A DNA stretch of 46,701 bases from Acanthaster planci (Eukaryota; Echinodermata; Asteroidea; Valvatida; Acanthasteridae): contig NW_019091375.1 of the NCBI RefSeq assembly GCF_001949145.1, forward strand, positions 3,131,265-3,177,965. The letters run 5' to 3'. A model generated the notes under the pieces. It was not told where the DNA came from. It made no database searches and saw nothing but the letters and a program-made list of their open reading frames with translations. Positions 1 through 12,200 of the stretch are shown in pieces. The position numbers and the translations under genes were made by a program. The stretch's first letter is position 1; every line of letters starts with the position of its first letter.

Positions 1-912
1 AGTTCTCCATCACCTGAACTCGGACATGTCCCCCTCTTGTGGATGGTGCAGAAGAAGGAGGAGGAAGGAACTGTCATTCACCTTTTCGTCCTCTGTCCTA
101 GATTCTGCCATCCAACCCATGCCCAACCTTCTGCACGCCTGTTGTCTCTTCTGCTTCCCGATCTTCGCCTAGAGTTTGACCTCTACTGGATCCTGATCCC
201 CCGCACCAGGAATCGTAACCTGCCTGCAGTTAAACTTGCAAACGTTCTCATCGTCAGCCCCCAAAACGTCATCTACCCGTTTTATCGCTCCACCCGTTTC
301 CCCGATCCTCTTTTCGTCTGTTTTCACCGTTTGAAATCCAGAATCTTTGTCGTGTTTCACTATCATCGCCTCAATTCCATTCTTGATCTGTTCTACGAAA
401 AATGGTACATCAACGACTCTCTCTTCACTGTCCTCGCCAACAAGATAACTCTTCCAATCCCCTCGTCTCCCCTACCCAACCCCTCCCCACGGCAGTGGGC
501 TGAATTGCCCGCGTCCAGAGACGCCGGCGGCCATCTCCTTCCCTCCTCCCGACCTGCGTCCGGGGGCAGCTACTGGCCTCGGCCAGACATTGATTTCCCT
601 CCCCCTCGTGCTATTATTACACGTGTTATTACACGTGTATTGAATCATTCCTACTGCGTGTACTCTTTCTGCGCTTTGGGCAGCTTTCTTTTCCGATCAA
701 TTATTCATCTTAATCTTAACCTTTTCTTTCTGTTTGCTTTTTTTTACTTACACTGTATGACATTCATTTTCGTTTATCTATCCTGTTTTTCATTTACTGT
801 CTGTTTTCACTTCTGTTAACAATCTTTTTCTGTAATTTTTTTAATTTTAAGTTATTGTATTTTTGTTCGTTTCAATGGAGCGAAATAAAGTTTTCATATG
901 AAAAGTAAAACA
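1..912 (+). mobile_element. LINE retrotransposon, 3' end (truncated by window edge)
   Basis: This is the 3' end of a non-LTR retrotransposon. An open frame runs from the left edge to 819, followed by a pyrimidine-rich 3' UTR and a polyadenylation signal AATAAA at 884-889. The frame contains the HLFVLCP motif, matching the second half of the zinc-knuckle-like motif (CPxCG...HLFxxCP) that follows reverse transcriptase in many LINEs. After it comes the hydrophobic, Arg/Tyr-rich C-terminal tail typical of these ORFs. The CP-CG half lies just upstream (about 28-45) but in a different frame, so the copy is probably frameshifted. The reverse transcriptase itself would lie outside the window. The clade is not determined. 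Confidence 0.6.
37..819 (+). pseudogene. LINE ORF2 C-terminal fragment
   Basis: This 260-codon open frame has no start of its own; the first Met is arbitrary. Residues about 15-21 are the H-L-F-x-x-C-P part of the post-RT zinc-knuckle-like motif. Residues about 25-147 resemble the conserved C-terminal tail of animal LINE ORF2 proteins. Beyond about residue 150 the sequence turns Pro/Ser-rich and then very hydrophobic, as expected when a frame happens to stay open through a pyrimidine-rich 3' UTR. It is not a host gene. The ORF2 assignment is pattern recognition, with no database match behind it. Confidence 0.5.
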
Positions 913-1705
913 AGTCTTTCTTTCTTTCAACTCATATTGGAATTTAATCCGTGTCTTCCTCAAGTAAGATTTAGGAAAAGTCACCCGAAGATGGGTAAAA
1001 AGCGATTTTTATTAACGACCTCTCACATCCGGCGATATCGTACCTAGGTCTCCTTGTTCAGGCACGTTTGTTTTAACTGCCCGTACTTTCGTGAAAACGA
1101 GATTGTACTACGTTGCACAGATTTACCTACCTGCAGTCGATGGGCTCCAGATTCCATTGAGTTCCCATCAAGCAGTTCATTGTTGTTGGATAAAATATTA
1201 GAATCTTTCGTATAAGTACAACATTGCTTACGTTTATTACCTTATAAATGATAGAAGTATTTCAAATATTTTGATCTGTTTTTATTTCGGCTATAACTCA
1301 CAGACTACCATAAAATTTCAAACCCTAAATGTGCATCTGCATACGAGACTGCCTCATTGCACTGTTTTTCATGCATTTTAGATTTTCGGAAGTGATGGGT
1401 CAGTTTTTGGCGGGATATTTTTCTTTTTAGTCAAGGGATTTTTCAGTTTCTATAAATTGATATACTCGCAAAAAAGTTTCCAAAGCCCCTTTTCTAAGTG
1501 GGATTTTTAATGAAGTAACTGAACGAAAAAAATCTTACAAATTCTAAAATCTTTGCACATTATTTTTCCTTTCCAATGCTTCCGGAAGCGCGCCATAAGG
1601 GGAACTTTCAGGCTTCATAGTCAGGTACAATCTTGCACGACACAATTGAGTGAATGGTACCTGTACATGTACTTGCCGCTGCTGGCTGGCCGGTTGGCGG
1701 TGGGA

Positions 1706-1956
1706 CCACGGACGTGTATAATAAAATCTGGACTCGCAATGCCCTTAATCAGCTTATAGAGTCATTGAATCCACTCGCAGCCATTTTACCGAGCCGAATA
1801 CAAAGCTTTCCTGGCAATGCCAGCCTTTGTTCTTCCTGACGTCAATAGAAGGGATCCAACCCACACATTTGTATTTGGCATGGTGAAATGGCCGCTGGTT
1901 GGCTTCTTTTTCATACAAAGGCGTTGCAAGTCCAGGTTTATAATATACATCCGTGG
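1706..1956. mobile_element. MITE family A, full copy 1
   Basis: A roughly 251-bp element with terminal inverted repeats of about 37 bp. The left end starts CCACGGACGTGTATAATAA and the right end finishes TAATATACATCCGTGG. The interior is also an imperfect inverted repeat, with GCCATTTTACCGAGCC opposite a GGTGAAATGGC arm, so the element can fold back on itself. The flanks carry the direct repeat GTGGGA at 1700-1705 and 1957-1962, a candidate target-site duplication. A second full copy lies at 16459-16710 and a cut-off third at the right edge of the window. No transposase is encoded. Confidence 0.75.
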
Positions 1957-2442
1957 GTGGGACGCTAACGGATCATGGCGGCCAAGCCTCCAGATCTAGA
2001 CTCTGCCCGGCAGCATGGACTACGATAATGTCTGATTTGTAATGAAGGGTTAATTACCTTAAAAAAAGTTTTCCATTAAACTGGTCAGTGTGAATGTTAA
2101 AGAAGACCGACAATTTTTACCAAGTTAGACTGATATTTTGGGGGAAATATCGGATGATAGCTCACAGTACCTGTGAACAGTGTGACAACCAAACAAGTAA
2201 AGTAGAGCAATACCAGGACACTTAAAGGAGGGATACCCTGCAGGATTCCCCTTCTACACCCAAGTTTGCCCATCCAATTCCTAAATAAAAGACCGAAGTA
2301 ATAGCAGGTTTTTCTATAGGTATTTCTTTATTAAAGGCTTTGGAAAATATTTAATTAGCAGGTTAAAAAAGGTGTTGTTGAATAAAAACAAAAAAAATAA
2401 TAATTCCCTTTCCCTTTTCCCCTTATGCACGTAGAGGGCGCT

Positions 2443-2929
2443 GCCGGTCTTTTAGACTGGTTCCCGTCCCATACGTAGTCTCCAGACGTCTTACGTAGGG
2501 GCCAGTAGTGGGTAATGAATCCGGCAGATTCCTGTCAAGTGTATGTTGAGGAAACGGTGTCTGCTCTATGCACAAATCAAGCAAGAGCTGGCAGCATATT
2601 ATGCTTTTTCTTCTTCGTTACTGAAATTAACTTCACTGTAAATGGTTCATTTATTTAAAATTTAACACAGTAAGCACTTATTTGAAATAAATTGCCGTGA
2701 ATTGATTTATCGACGATTATCACTGAAAAATAAATTACCACACGTGATCAACAGAGGCTTAGCGGGAAATAGTACTTGCATTTTATTCTGCTTGCGTGCA
2801 GAGTGCAGACATATTTCATGTTAAAGCATTGCTATTGGCCTGATAAAAACTTAAATATTCAGCATCCAGATTGACAGGGCTAATCGCACCGGTCCCTATG
2901 TAATAGGGACGGGGACCAGTCTACCGGTC
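2443..2929. mobile_element. Inverted-repeat element (family H)
   Basis: The left end (about 2443-2480, GCCGGTCTTTTAGACTGG then TTCCCGTCCCATACGTAG) is the imperfect reverse complement of the right end (about 2895-2929, with GGGACGGGGACCAGTCTACC). The roughly 35-bp arms bound a 0.49-kb AT-rich interior with no coding frame. It is best read as a non-autonomous DNA transposon. The exact ends are uncertain by a few bases. Confidence 0.5.
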
Positions 2930-3943
2930 TTTGTGTCATGAGCAAGTCCTGGTTTACTAATAATGGGCAATGGCGCAGGAGGATATATGGTGAGTAGCCG
3001 GTGGAGCATACTGTGATTGAATGGTTCGTTGACGCACCAAAGGCTGGTTGTGGCATTTATTTGTATGAAAAAGTGTATTGATATGATAAAGATTCATTAA
3101 AGGCAGAACTTCGGTTTGCGTAAGGCAGAGGTGGTTCCAAGTCAATTCACAAGTCATTTTGTCCAACACAACAAAGTCACAAGTCTTTTTGTCGAAGCAC
3201 AAGTCAATTTGCGCATTATTTTATGTAGCTCTTATAAGTAAACAGGACTGGGCATCAACTTAAGACAAGAGTTTTGAACAAATAAACTTAACTCGCTTGA
3301 TCAGTTACATACACATACACGTGTGAACTTACACTTTATAATTGTGCGAGAACAATTTCCATGTGTACTGCTACACTTGTACAGTATGTATGAAACTCCT
3401 TCCACTGTGCCTGCAGTGAATGTCTGCTGTTTGAAAGCTGCATATTTGCGGTCACCGTGGGCACAAATCCTGGGAGGGTGGAGATATACATGTATATATA
3501 GCGGACCAGCGTCAGTTGGACGGTAGGAGGACGGAGGAACGGTCCCCTAATTAAAGCAGACGAGCACTTGGAGAACACGTGAACAATAAATGATATCTAA
3601 CTCCAGAACTCATAAAAACGGTTGGTGTGTAATGGCTAGACGGCACCGTAAATAACAATACAATGGATGGTCAAAGGCTAACCCTGCTAGCTAACCAATA
3701 CACTGTGGCAAGTTGTAAAACAAAAAGCAGTTACCACATTGGGCTACGTAAATCGTACAATTTCTCCGACAGAAGATCGTGTGAAGCATTTATACAATGA
3801 TAAGTACTTACTAGGGGTTTCTAGCATTGACTCTCTCCCACACTTAGGAGAATGGCTTAGAAACAAAATGCAGAGAGTACGGCTCTACATTCGAGACCTC
3901 AAAGCAAAGAGACCACCTTCACACCGCGTGCCCGGGAAGCACA

Positions 3944-4184
3944 GGCCGTTTTCCAATACTCAATTTCGGCTCCGTCACAGGCTTCAACTGTTTTTTAACT
4001 TGCTGACTTTGAAGCTGTAAGCGCTCTAATTAGTTTAATAGTGCCACAAAACATATATTAAGATACAGAAGTGCCAGAAATTACAGTAATCCAATTTGAT
4101 TGAAACGCTTCAGGCCCGCAATCGGGGATTGGTTTTGGGAACGAAGCCTCAGATGGAGCCCAAGTCGAGCATTGGAAAAGGGCC
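3944..4184. mobile_element. MITE family B, copy 1
   Basis: A roughly 241-bp element whose left end GGCCGTTTTCCAATACTCAA is matched in reverse complement at the right end (GAGCATTGGAAAAGGGCC). A diverged second copy of the same length lies at 25313-25550 and shares the whole interior, including a TGACTTTGAAG segment and a GTGCCACAAAACAT segment. It has no coding capacity. Confidence 0.7.
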
Positions 4185-6014
4185 CTAAAAAGTATCAACT
4201 TTATGTCAATTATACCTCCGTGACGCGTATCAGAAGGATGAGGGCGCCCTTACTCAGGTAAGGTCCCTTACATTCATGTATTATACTCCACTTTTTGAAA
4301 TGCCCCTCACGTTTTCGTGTGAAAAAATATGTGACTGGCTCTGCAAAAATGGCCCTTAGGCTTATGTGTGACAAATTGATTGGAAGTGATGCCCACGGAC
4401 ACAGAGGCATTCTAGTAAGGATTAAATCTGTGTATTTGTGACCTCTGTCTCACATTCTATTCCTGAGACACAGTAAAATTTAAAACTGATCTCTGGCAGA
4501 TGCACTGAATGGTCTGTTACCTACAGAGACATAGCCGGACTTGCAGGGCCTTTTTGCGGAGTGGGTCACATTAAGGCGGATTGTGACGAATTTTCAGACT
4601 TCAAACAACCGAAATTTATTCCACAGCACCCAAAAAGCCATGCCCTTCTGATGTAGGATTCTGCAGGAGTATAATTCTTATTCAGATGTACCCATGAACA
4701 TCGCCCCCAATAGAGTGTCATATGGTGTCAGCACCCCCCCCCCGCTTTTCAAATTTCCATGGCTGGGCAAGTCGTCCCCCACAATTGCTCACCCCCCAAA
4801 AAAAATCCAGCTCAAATTTAAGCCACTGTTACCAACCTCACTGACGTACACTGATAAACTGATAAAGGTTGTCTGTGGCATTTCCAAGGCCTAATTTCCC
4901 CTCATGCTCGGTTCCGTTGCGATGACAACATCGATCATTGAATTTAGACTGATTACATACTATTTGTAAGTGACGTACAGAAATAACCAGGGTAGATGTA
5001 TACTCCTGTTACTCTTTGGACGTAAGTGAAGGAACGTGTCCATGAAAGTCTAATTGTGTCATACAAGCATAATGAAACATCTAACAACCGCACCTGGTCC
5101 TGGTATCCTATTCTGTAACTATAAACGTGGACAAAAAAGTATAGATTGAGTTTAGTTGTCCTTTGTGCAAACAATAGAGACAACGAACCTTGACATACCA
5201 GGCTTTTTATCGATCCATAACTGCCTACCGTCTTGCCACATTTTTAATCTAGCAGCCATCAAGACGCATGCAACTTTAAATTGGCTATAACAAACTTGCT
5301 GAAAATACACACACATACAGTCAACATCAACACGCATTTTTTTTTAAATGTCCCAGGAAGTTTATACGTCTGCAATTTCAATTTCGTATACACAATGAAA
5401 TCATAACAAAGGCAGCATTAAATTGCCAATTGAAAGACAATATGCATTACCAGAAATGTGTCATAAACCGTTGAATATGCCGCGTGAAATCTTGCACTTA
5501 CCTCATGAAAATGCATGGCTTACATGATCAATTTAACTTCATTAGGAAGTAGTCCATGAATTCACAGGATCATTTCTGGGCGCGCCTCTGGAATACTAGA
5601 TGGTATAAGGCTAGCCTTTTAAAATAATGAAATAGGTTGTATAATTATAATCATGCCAGATTATTCAGGTTTTCATAATTCAGTATGTTTAAAAAGACAA
5701 TAGACATTCCTCCTTCACCCAACAAGATAAGTTAATCAGTTACACCTGTTTTTAACCGTAAAGTTTAATCATGAAAAGTTTGGTTTTTTTGTGTAGTGAC
5801 GAAACTGAAAGACTGCAAACCATTTATACAATACATGTTAATGCTATTGATGTAAAATTGAGGTTGCATGAACGTGATTATACTTTAACAATTACTAACA
5901 ATAGAACCCGAGTTGTTCAAGAAGTAACAAAAACCTCGAAATACTACTTATGCAATTCTTAGATTAATTTTTCCCCTATGTATTACCATTAAAGCACACT
6001 TAAACACAATCTTC

Positions 6015-6298
6015 TCAGCAGTTTTGGTATATTAGCCAGTCCACAGGAGACGCCCAGCCACCTAAACCAAGGAACCAGACGGGGCTAGCCGTGGGTGTGG
6101 GTATGTTGCCGGTATCAGTCCATTCGATATACGCCTCCTCATGGTACTTTCCAAGGGCAACGCGGTTGTTGTCGAATTGGAGCCAAAAGCGTCGCATCTG
6201 TGACTCATTTACCACGTCTTCTGATGGAACAACCTTCAGATTTGTGCAGCTCCAGCAACGACGCATGACGGTGTTGACACCTCCACCATGGCCAATGA
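6015..6298 (-). CDS. PAN/FAMeT gene, terminal coding exon 3
   Basis: The acceptor is gatatccttag|TC on the minus strand. The exon runs 93 codons to a TGA stop at 6017-6015. It completes the FAMeT-like domain: V-I-G-H-G-G-G-x-N-T-V-M-R-R, then FWLQF, EWTDTG and the C-terminal VWFLGLGGW block. A possible polyadenylation signal ATTAAA (minus strand) lies about 250 bp downstream, at 5769-5764; this is weak evidence. Confidence 0.75.
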
Positions 6299-9200
6299 CT
6301 AAGGATATCGGTTGAAAATATAAAGTTGAATATATTTTGTAAAAATTGCCAACCAATTTGGTCAAAGGATCATTCAAAATTCACTTCGAGTTGAGTTAAC
6401 TTACATCAGTATCTGAGTGTCAAATAGTTTGAGCTTTTTTTTTTTTGATAATTCTGTTCATTCAAATTCAAACGATCACTTTGTTCAGTCAAATTCGTTG
6501 AAAGCCCTGGAAGAGGGGTTGGTCAACAATTCAATTCAATCAACTGATGAACAGTCTTTTCATGCTTTCATCCGAATTTGTTCCTGTGGCACGTGCTCCG
6601 CATTCGTTTTTGCATATTATACGTGGACTTTCCAAGAAACAAAAAACAAACTGGATTTGTGAACCAATACATGGGGAAACAAAAGAAGACTTGGTTTTTG
6701 TGTTGGAACGTTAACCTGCAGTTACCTGCTTCTGTTTTCTACCAAATTTTGTTAACTTCTCGTAGGCCTACCTGCTTACCCAATGACATAGAAATATATC
6801 CTGCCTGGATTTTGTTTATGCACTCAATTCTTCGTGTTTGCCCTCAAGTTGGGACAGACTTACGCAAATAACAATTATATTATAATACGAAGTAATCATT
6901 CGAACGGAGACGAGTTGGATTAGATAAAGAACAAACAACAATGCCTTGCGTTCTTGAGAAAAGTATCATGTTTCCTTTAAATATATTCGAACAAACAATG
7001 TAACTTCTTTTGAGGGCTTTACTATGACCGATCTTTAAACTGTCTTACAGTGTGTTTACAAGCGGGGAAATAAGAACTTTCTTACCGTGCAACGTAAGCT
7101 GCTATTTTTAATAACAATTCAGTATATAATGGAGTCAACTTGCGGTTGCAGTACAATAATTTTAGCCCCATTGAAACAAGTGTAAAATTGACATTGTTCA
7201 TGGCCCAATAACATTCAAGTAAGCTGACATCAATTTCTTTCCAATTTGGTGGGTTAGCCTATCAGATTTTCAATTAATCACACAAAACAATCACCCCCGA
7301 AAAGTTATAGTTCCCCAACCTGTAAGCAGCCATTTTTCAAATTGCATCCTTATAATATCTAAGGCATTTAGAAAAAAAATTCAACTGTAATTTTATCAAC
7401 TCAAATTGAAGCCCTAAACCCAGTGTGTTGATCTTGTAAACTTCCCCCTGGTGACAGTTCCTGAGCCTGTAAGCAGCCATCCTTCAAAGTCACCCTGCGA
7501 ATTTCCGGCATTTAGGGCCATTTTCAACCATAATCTTATCAATTCTGCCTTCAGATGGAAGCCCTAAAAAATAGGGAGTTGATGACGTGTATTTTCAAAA
7601 TCGAACCATTTTTCGGTTAAACAATCCACTTTGTTAAAAAAAAAAAAGTATCAGGGCACTTTCCATGCTAATTGTTCGGCAGAGTCATTGTACTACACCC
7701 TCTCCTGTGCTGGAAATACATATATACAACATTGTGCATGTAAGCAGTGACGGCCTCGGTGAAAGGAATCAAACTCCCGTCGTTTTCCTTACAGCTGATC
7801 ATAGTATAACATGCAAAGTAAACAATGGTAAAATATATAGCTTTTCCCGGTTAATTTAGCACTTCTTTCATGCAAAACTGCTAAAACGGAAGTTTCATTT
7901 CGTCAAAGACGGTCATCCGCCGTAAATGTTGATTCCAATTTCGAAAAAACACCACTAGATTTCACTTTCAGAGCATTGTAAATCACAAAAAAACGCATTC
8001 GTCCCATTTGTCGTTATTTTCGTCTCACTTATTTTTTATTTATTTATTTTTGGGGGGTCATTCACTTTACTGATTTCATTATTCAATTTAGTCAATGATA
8101 TAAATTTGTATACAAAACGTTGGCCCTTAATCTCATAAACAATAGAAAGTCAAATAACAGTGAGTTATGTAACTATTATTGCTGATTTCTTTGGTCTATT
8201 CTTTCTTAGTCAATTTTGAATCACTAAAAAATCACATCCAAATAACCACTAATTCAAACCATCTAAACGATAAATTCTGTCCCGAAATGAAGAAGCTTTC
8301 GCTTAAGTAATTTTNAAATGAAAGAAATGCTAAATTAACCGGAAAAATCCAGAGTCAAACGATAAGATTTGCACGAACACGGACGCGTATCGATAGAAAT
8401 GAACGTTAGATATTTTGTTGAAATTATACATGGAAAACCCAATGCCCTGATTCATAGGGATTGCAATCAGTGGGGTAAATCTCTCCTAGAAATTAGGGGA
8501 TGGGGTTGAGGAATGGAGGGGAATGACTTGAAATGTGAAAACCGGCGGGTGCAGAATCTGAATATTCCTTCACAATTCCCCTTTAACTTGTTTCCACCAC
8601 GAAAGGGGTGTTCAGTAGCCTGCAACCCACCAAAAAGGGGAAGATTCCCCCATCCCTCCCTATGGATTACACCCATGATTGCAATGTCTCAATATGATGA
8701 AAGACAAAAGTACTTGGTTCCATGTAAAGGTTACATTATCCAAATTCGTCCTTTATGGCGCTTCTAAAGGATTTTTCAGCAAAGGACGCAGCTTTCTGAG
8801 AAAGGTTTCCAGTAAAACACACAACTCGTCTCTGGATCAATTTCACCAAATTTTAGGACACGTTCAACAAGTCCTAACTTCTTCAAGAACTCTTCCTAAC
8901 TTGAGATGGGTCTGAGGTTGTCTTATCTCAATATTGCATGCAGTAATTATCGTCGAAGTAAAAGACGAGTATTGTCCTAGAGCTGTTATTTGTAACAGTT
9001 TTGTGCTATGAAACTAGCTGCAGTAACAGGCTTGGAAAGTGTTATCATTTACAAAAAAGGTAGTTTTAATTAAAGTGAAATGTTCCAAAATCTCATGGAA
9101 CGGGAAAACCTATTTGTTATTTCAAAATGGAATTTTTAAAAATAGTTGGAAGCATACATGAGTCAACTGCTCTGCAACACGTTCTTATTTTGGCTTTCTC

Positions 9201-12200
9201 CATATTTTCAACGACTGTTTTCGTCAAAGGGTCCAAAGAAACATAAAACAGCCTCCAAATTTCTTATTATGACCCATCTTTCTTAAGATGGGTTTGGCAA
9301 AACCAATCTTGGAACCCTTCATGGCAAAGATCAATCATAGAGTTGGGACTCATCTTAAGCATTAAGATTAGTTTCAAGATAACATGAATTTCGTGAAATC
9401 GGCCCCAGATAGGCCTATGGTAGTTTAGCCGTTTGCGCCAAAATAGCAGCACCGTACCGGGATATTATACTCCCCAGGGAGCTGTGATGGTTTCAGGAAT
9501 GTTCAGATGATGTACGGGCCCAATGTGCAGGGATAGGCCTAATGATAATACAGCGCCTCGGAATGGATTGCTAGATAGAGGGCGCTTTACAAGTGCTTGT
9601 TATTAGTATTATTCCTATTACTATTTAACAACACGATCCAGTTCGGTATTTCAAAAGCCAAGGTCTTTCGGGAACAAATGATAATCTCTATACACTGGAT
9701 AGGCTGCTCAGCAGTAACTGCCTATGTGTGAATTGAAATGACCGCCATCTTAGGATATCCAATATAATGGCCTCCAACTTCTGTCCATTCCGTAAAATGC
9801 ATTCATGCACGACACAAAAGCCGGTGACTTGAGAAAGTGCCACTGTATTGAATAGCCTAAGATGTCCGCGCAGTCGCTTCAATTCGGGGAGCAGAGTTGC
9901 CTATCCAGTGTACAGAGATCAGTGGATTAGTGATAACCTCGTACTGGGCATGCGCTCTTGGAATACCGAACTGGTCATTAGACGAGAAAGACACTAAGTG
10001 AAAAAAATCCTAGTCCTTACCCAATTCATACTTGACACCGCCAAAGGTGCCATCTGTTGACAGACTGACAATGGCGTCGGCAGAGGTTTGTAGTGCGAAA
10101 TCCAACACAATCTCCCCGTCAAATGCAGGCAATGGGAATATGTAGTTTAAAAAACCTGAAGTTCTATATGCAGTTATGCATACTGGGAAGAAAGGAAGGA
10201 TTAATACCCGTAAGAGTATAGTGCAATGCACTGACAATCCTAGGAGAGATATGCACTGGATAGGCAAACTTGATGGAAGCATATTGTAATCGGATCCGAC
10301 AGCTTCAGGCGGAAATCTGAATCTAAGAGCCGTAGCTCAGTTCGAGTTGAAGGCCTAGGCTCAATCTGATCCAAATCCGACAAAAAAAATTTGCATCCGA
10401 TTCGATACAAACAGAATCTGAACCAAGATTGCCAATACCGCTACTCACTAACTCCATTGTAAAACTAACAAATTTCATGGCACTGTTAAGGACCTATTGT
10501 CAAAGACGTTTAGGTCGTAAATTGAGACGTAACAGTTCGGTTTTTTTGGGGGGGTACATTTAACATTCACATTTTTCAACCTGCAACATTTATATCACCT
10601 CCGACTAACGAACAAAAGATAAATAGAAGGACAGCTCTGGATTATAGTATTGCTTAGTGTGGGGGGTACACTTATAAATACTACATAAAGACAGCGCCTT
10701 TACTGCCCGAGTAGACAATAAAAGGTAGAGGGTTCATTTCATCTTCTTGATTCAGACTAAAAGAAGGAAACTGCGTTGCATACAAGATTCGTATTTCTGA
10801 AAAACAAAACCTCAAAAAATATTTCTCTTTCATGACATAGAATTAATTAATGATGATGTACATTGCGGTTAAGGGGAGACAAAAACTGGCAAGCATGGTT
10901 AGGGGAATCACTATATTGGAATCAGATCAAATAATGAGGAATATATGATTCAAGCCTTGCTCCGTTACCTGCTCAATATTTCGGAAAATCATGCTATTCA
11001 GAGACGGTACCACCAAAAAATAAATACATACATTGAAAGAGGGAAATGGGAGAAAAACAAGGCGTGACACCGCTTCGTTTTCGCGGGCATTACCATTTCT
11101 GATTCGTTCACACCCCCTTTTGGAAAATTTGGGATCACGCTTCCCTTTGGGAAAATCCTGTATCCGCCCGTGATGTCACGGACTTGGGCTGGGTGTGAAC
11201 ATTTGTAAGACACTGAGTTTCTTAACAACTTTGCGAGTCAAGAAATACAGACAGGAACTCCCTTAAAGTAAAAAGATCAAGACAGTGCATGGCTCATTCG
11301 ATAGCTCGGTAGAGCGGTGGACTGTAGAAATCATGGCCGGCCGTAGGTAGTGCAGGCCCCTTTAAATCCATAGGTCGCTGGTTTGAATGCGGCTTGAAGG
11401 ATTTAGAGGGTTTTTTTCCATTTTCTTGATTCATTCATTTGCTTGATTCATTCGATGCCTGTAAGACTCTTTGTTTGGGAAAAAACTCAAACATTATTTT
11501 TCTTTCAAAACGTAGCATTAATTCGAATGTGTATTTTATGGGAACGATTTAACTTGCGGATAAGAGGAGACAAGAATTGGCAAGAGTGGTTGGGGAATCG
11601 CTATATTGGAGTCAAATCTCGACACTGTTTCAGAGCAGAGGGCGTTTTAAGGAGGGGAACATGACTCTTCACAAAACTGTGAAAATATGTATACAAACAA
11701 AAGATGTGATTAATTATTGCTTTTCAATTCCGAAGTTTTCATGTGCTTGATGAAAAATTTGAGATTCACAAGGGATTCAAGCCTTCCTCCATTATCTGCT
11801 CAGTATTTCGGTCAGACACTGAGTTTCTTAACAACTTTGCGAGTCAAAAAATAAATGAACGCCACCATAGTTTGAACAAATTCGAGACACTGTATGGCTC
11901 CTTCGATAGCTCAGTTGGTAGAGCGGTGGACTGTAGGGATTAGGACCGGCTGTAGGTTGTGCAGACCCACATAAATCCATAGGTCGCTGGTTCGAATCCG
12001 GCTCGAAGGATTTAAAGCTTTTCTTTTTCATGTCCTTGATTCATTCGTTGCCCACAAGACTCCTTTTTCTGAAAAACCTCAAACGTTATTTTTCTTTCAG
12101 AACATGAATTAACTACATGTTAAGAGTAATGTTTGGTTACCATATGCAAAGAAAAAAAAAGAAAATGTTCAACATGGACCTCAGCCCCCCCCCCTCCAAA

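Larger units (their letters stand above)
10740..12110. repeat. Local duplication block around tRNA-Tyr
   Basis: Three diverged units share a CTTGATTCA... CAAGA(C/T)TC... TTTCTTTCA segment (about 10740-10850, 11425-11520 and 12030-12120). The last two units each carry a tRNA-Tyr sequence just upstream. The phrase CACTGAGTTTCTTAACAACT appears at about 11212 and about 11817. The GCTATATTGGA/ACTATATTGGA block appears at about 10910 and about 11600. The pattern is tandem duplication of a roughly 0.6-kb tRNA-bearing unit followed by decay. Confidence 0.65.

Noticed and set aside
3739-4020. 93-codon plus-strand frame
   Set aside because: Its 3' part lies in the family B MITE and the rest matches nothing I recognise.
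8467-8915. Overlapping frames of 69-84 codons on both strands
   Set aside because: Low-complexity text with no start context, splice signals or recognisable protein features.
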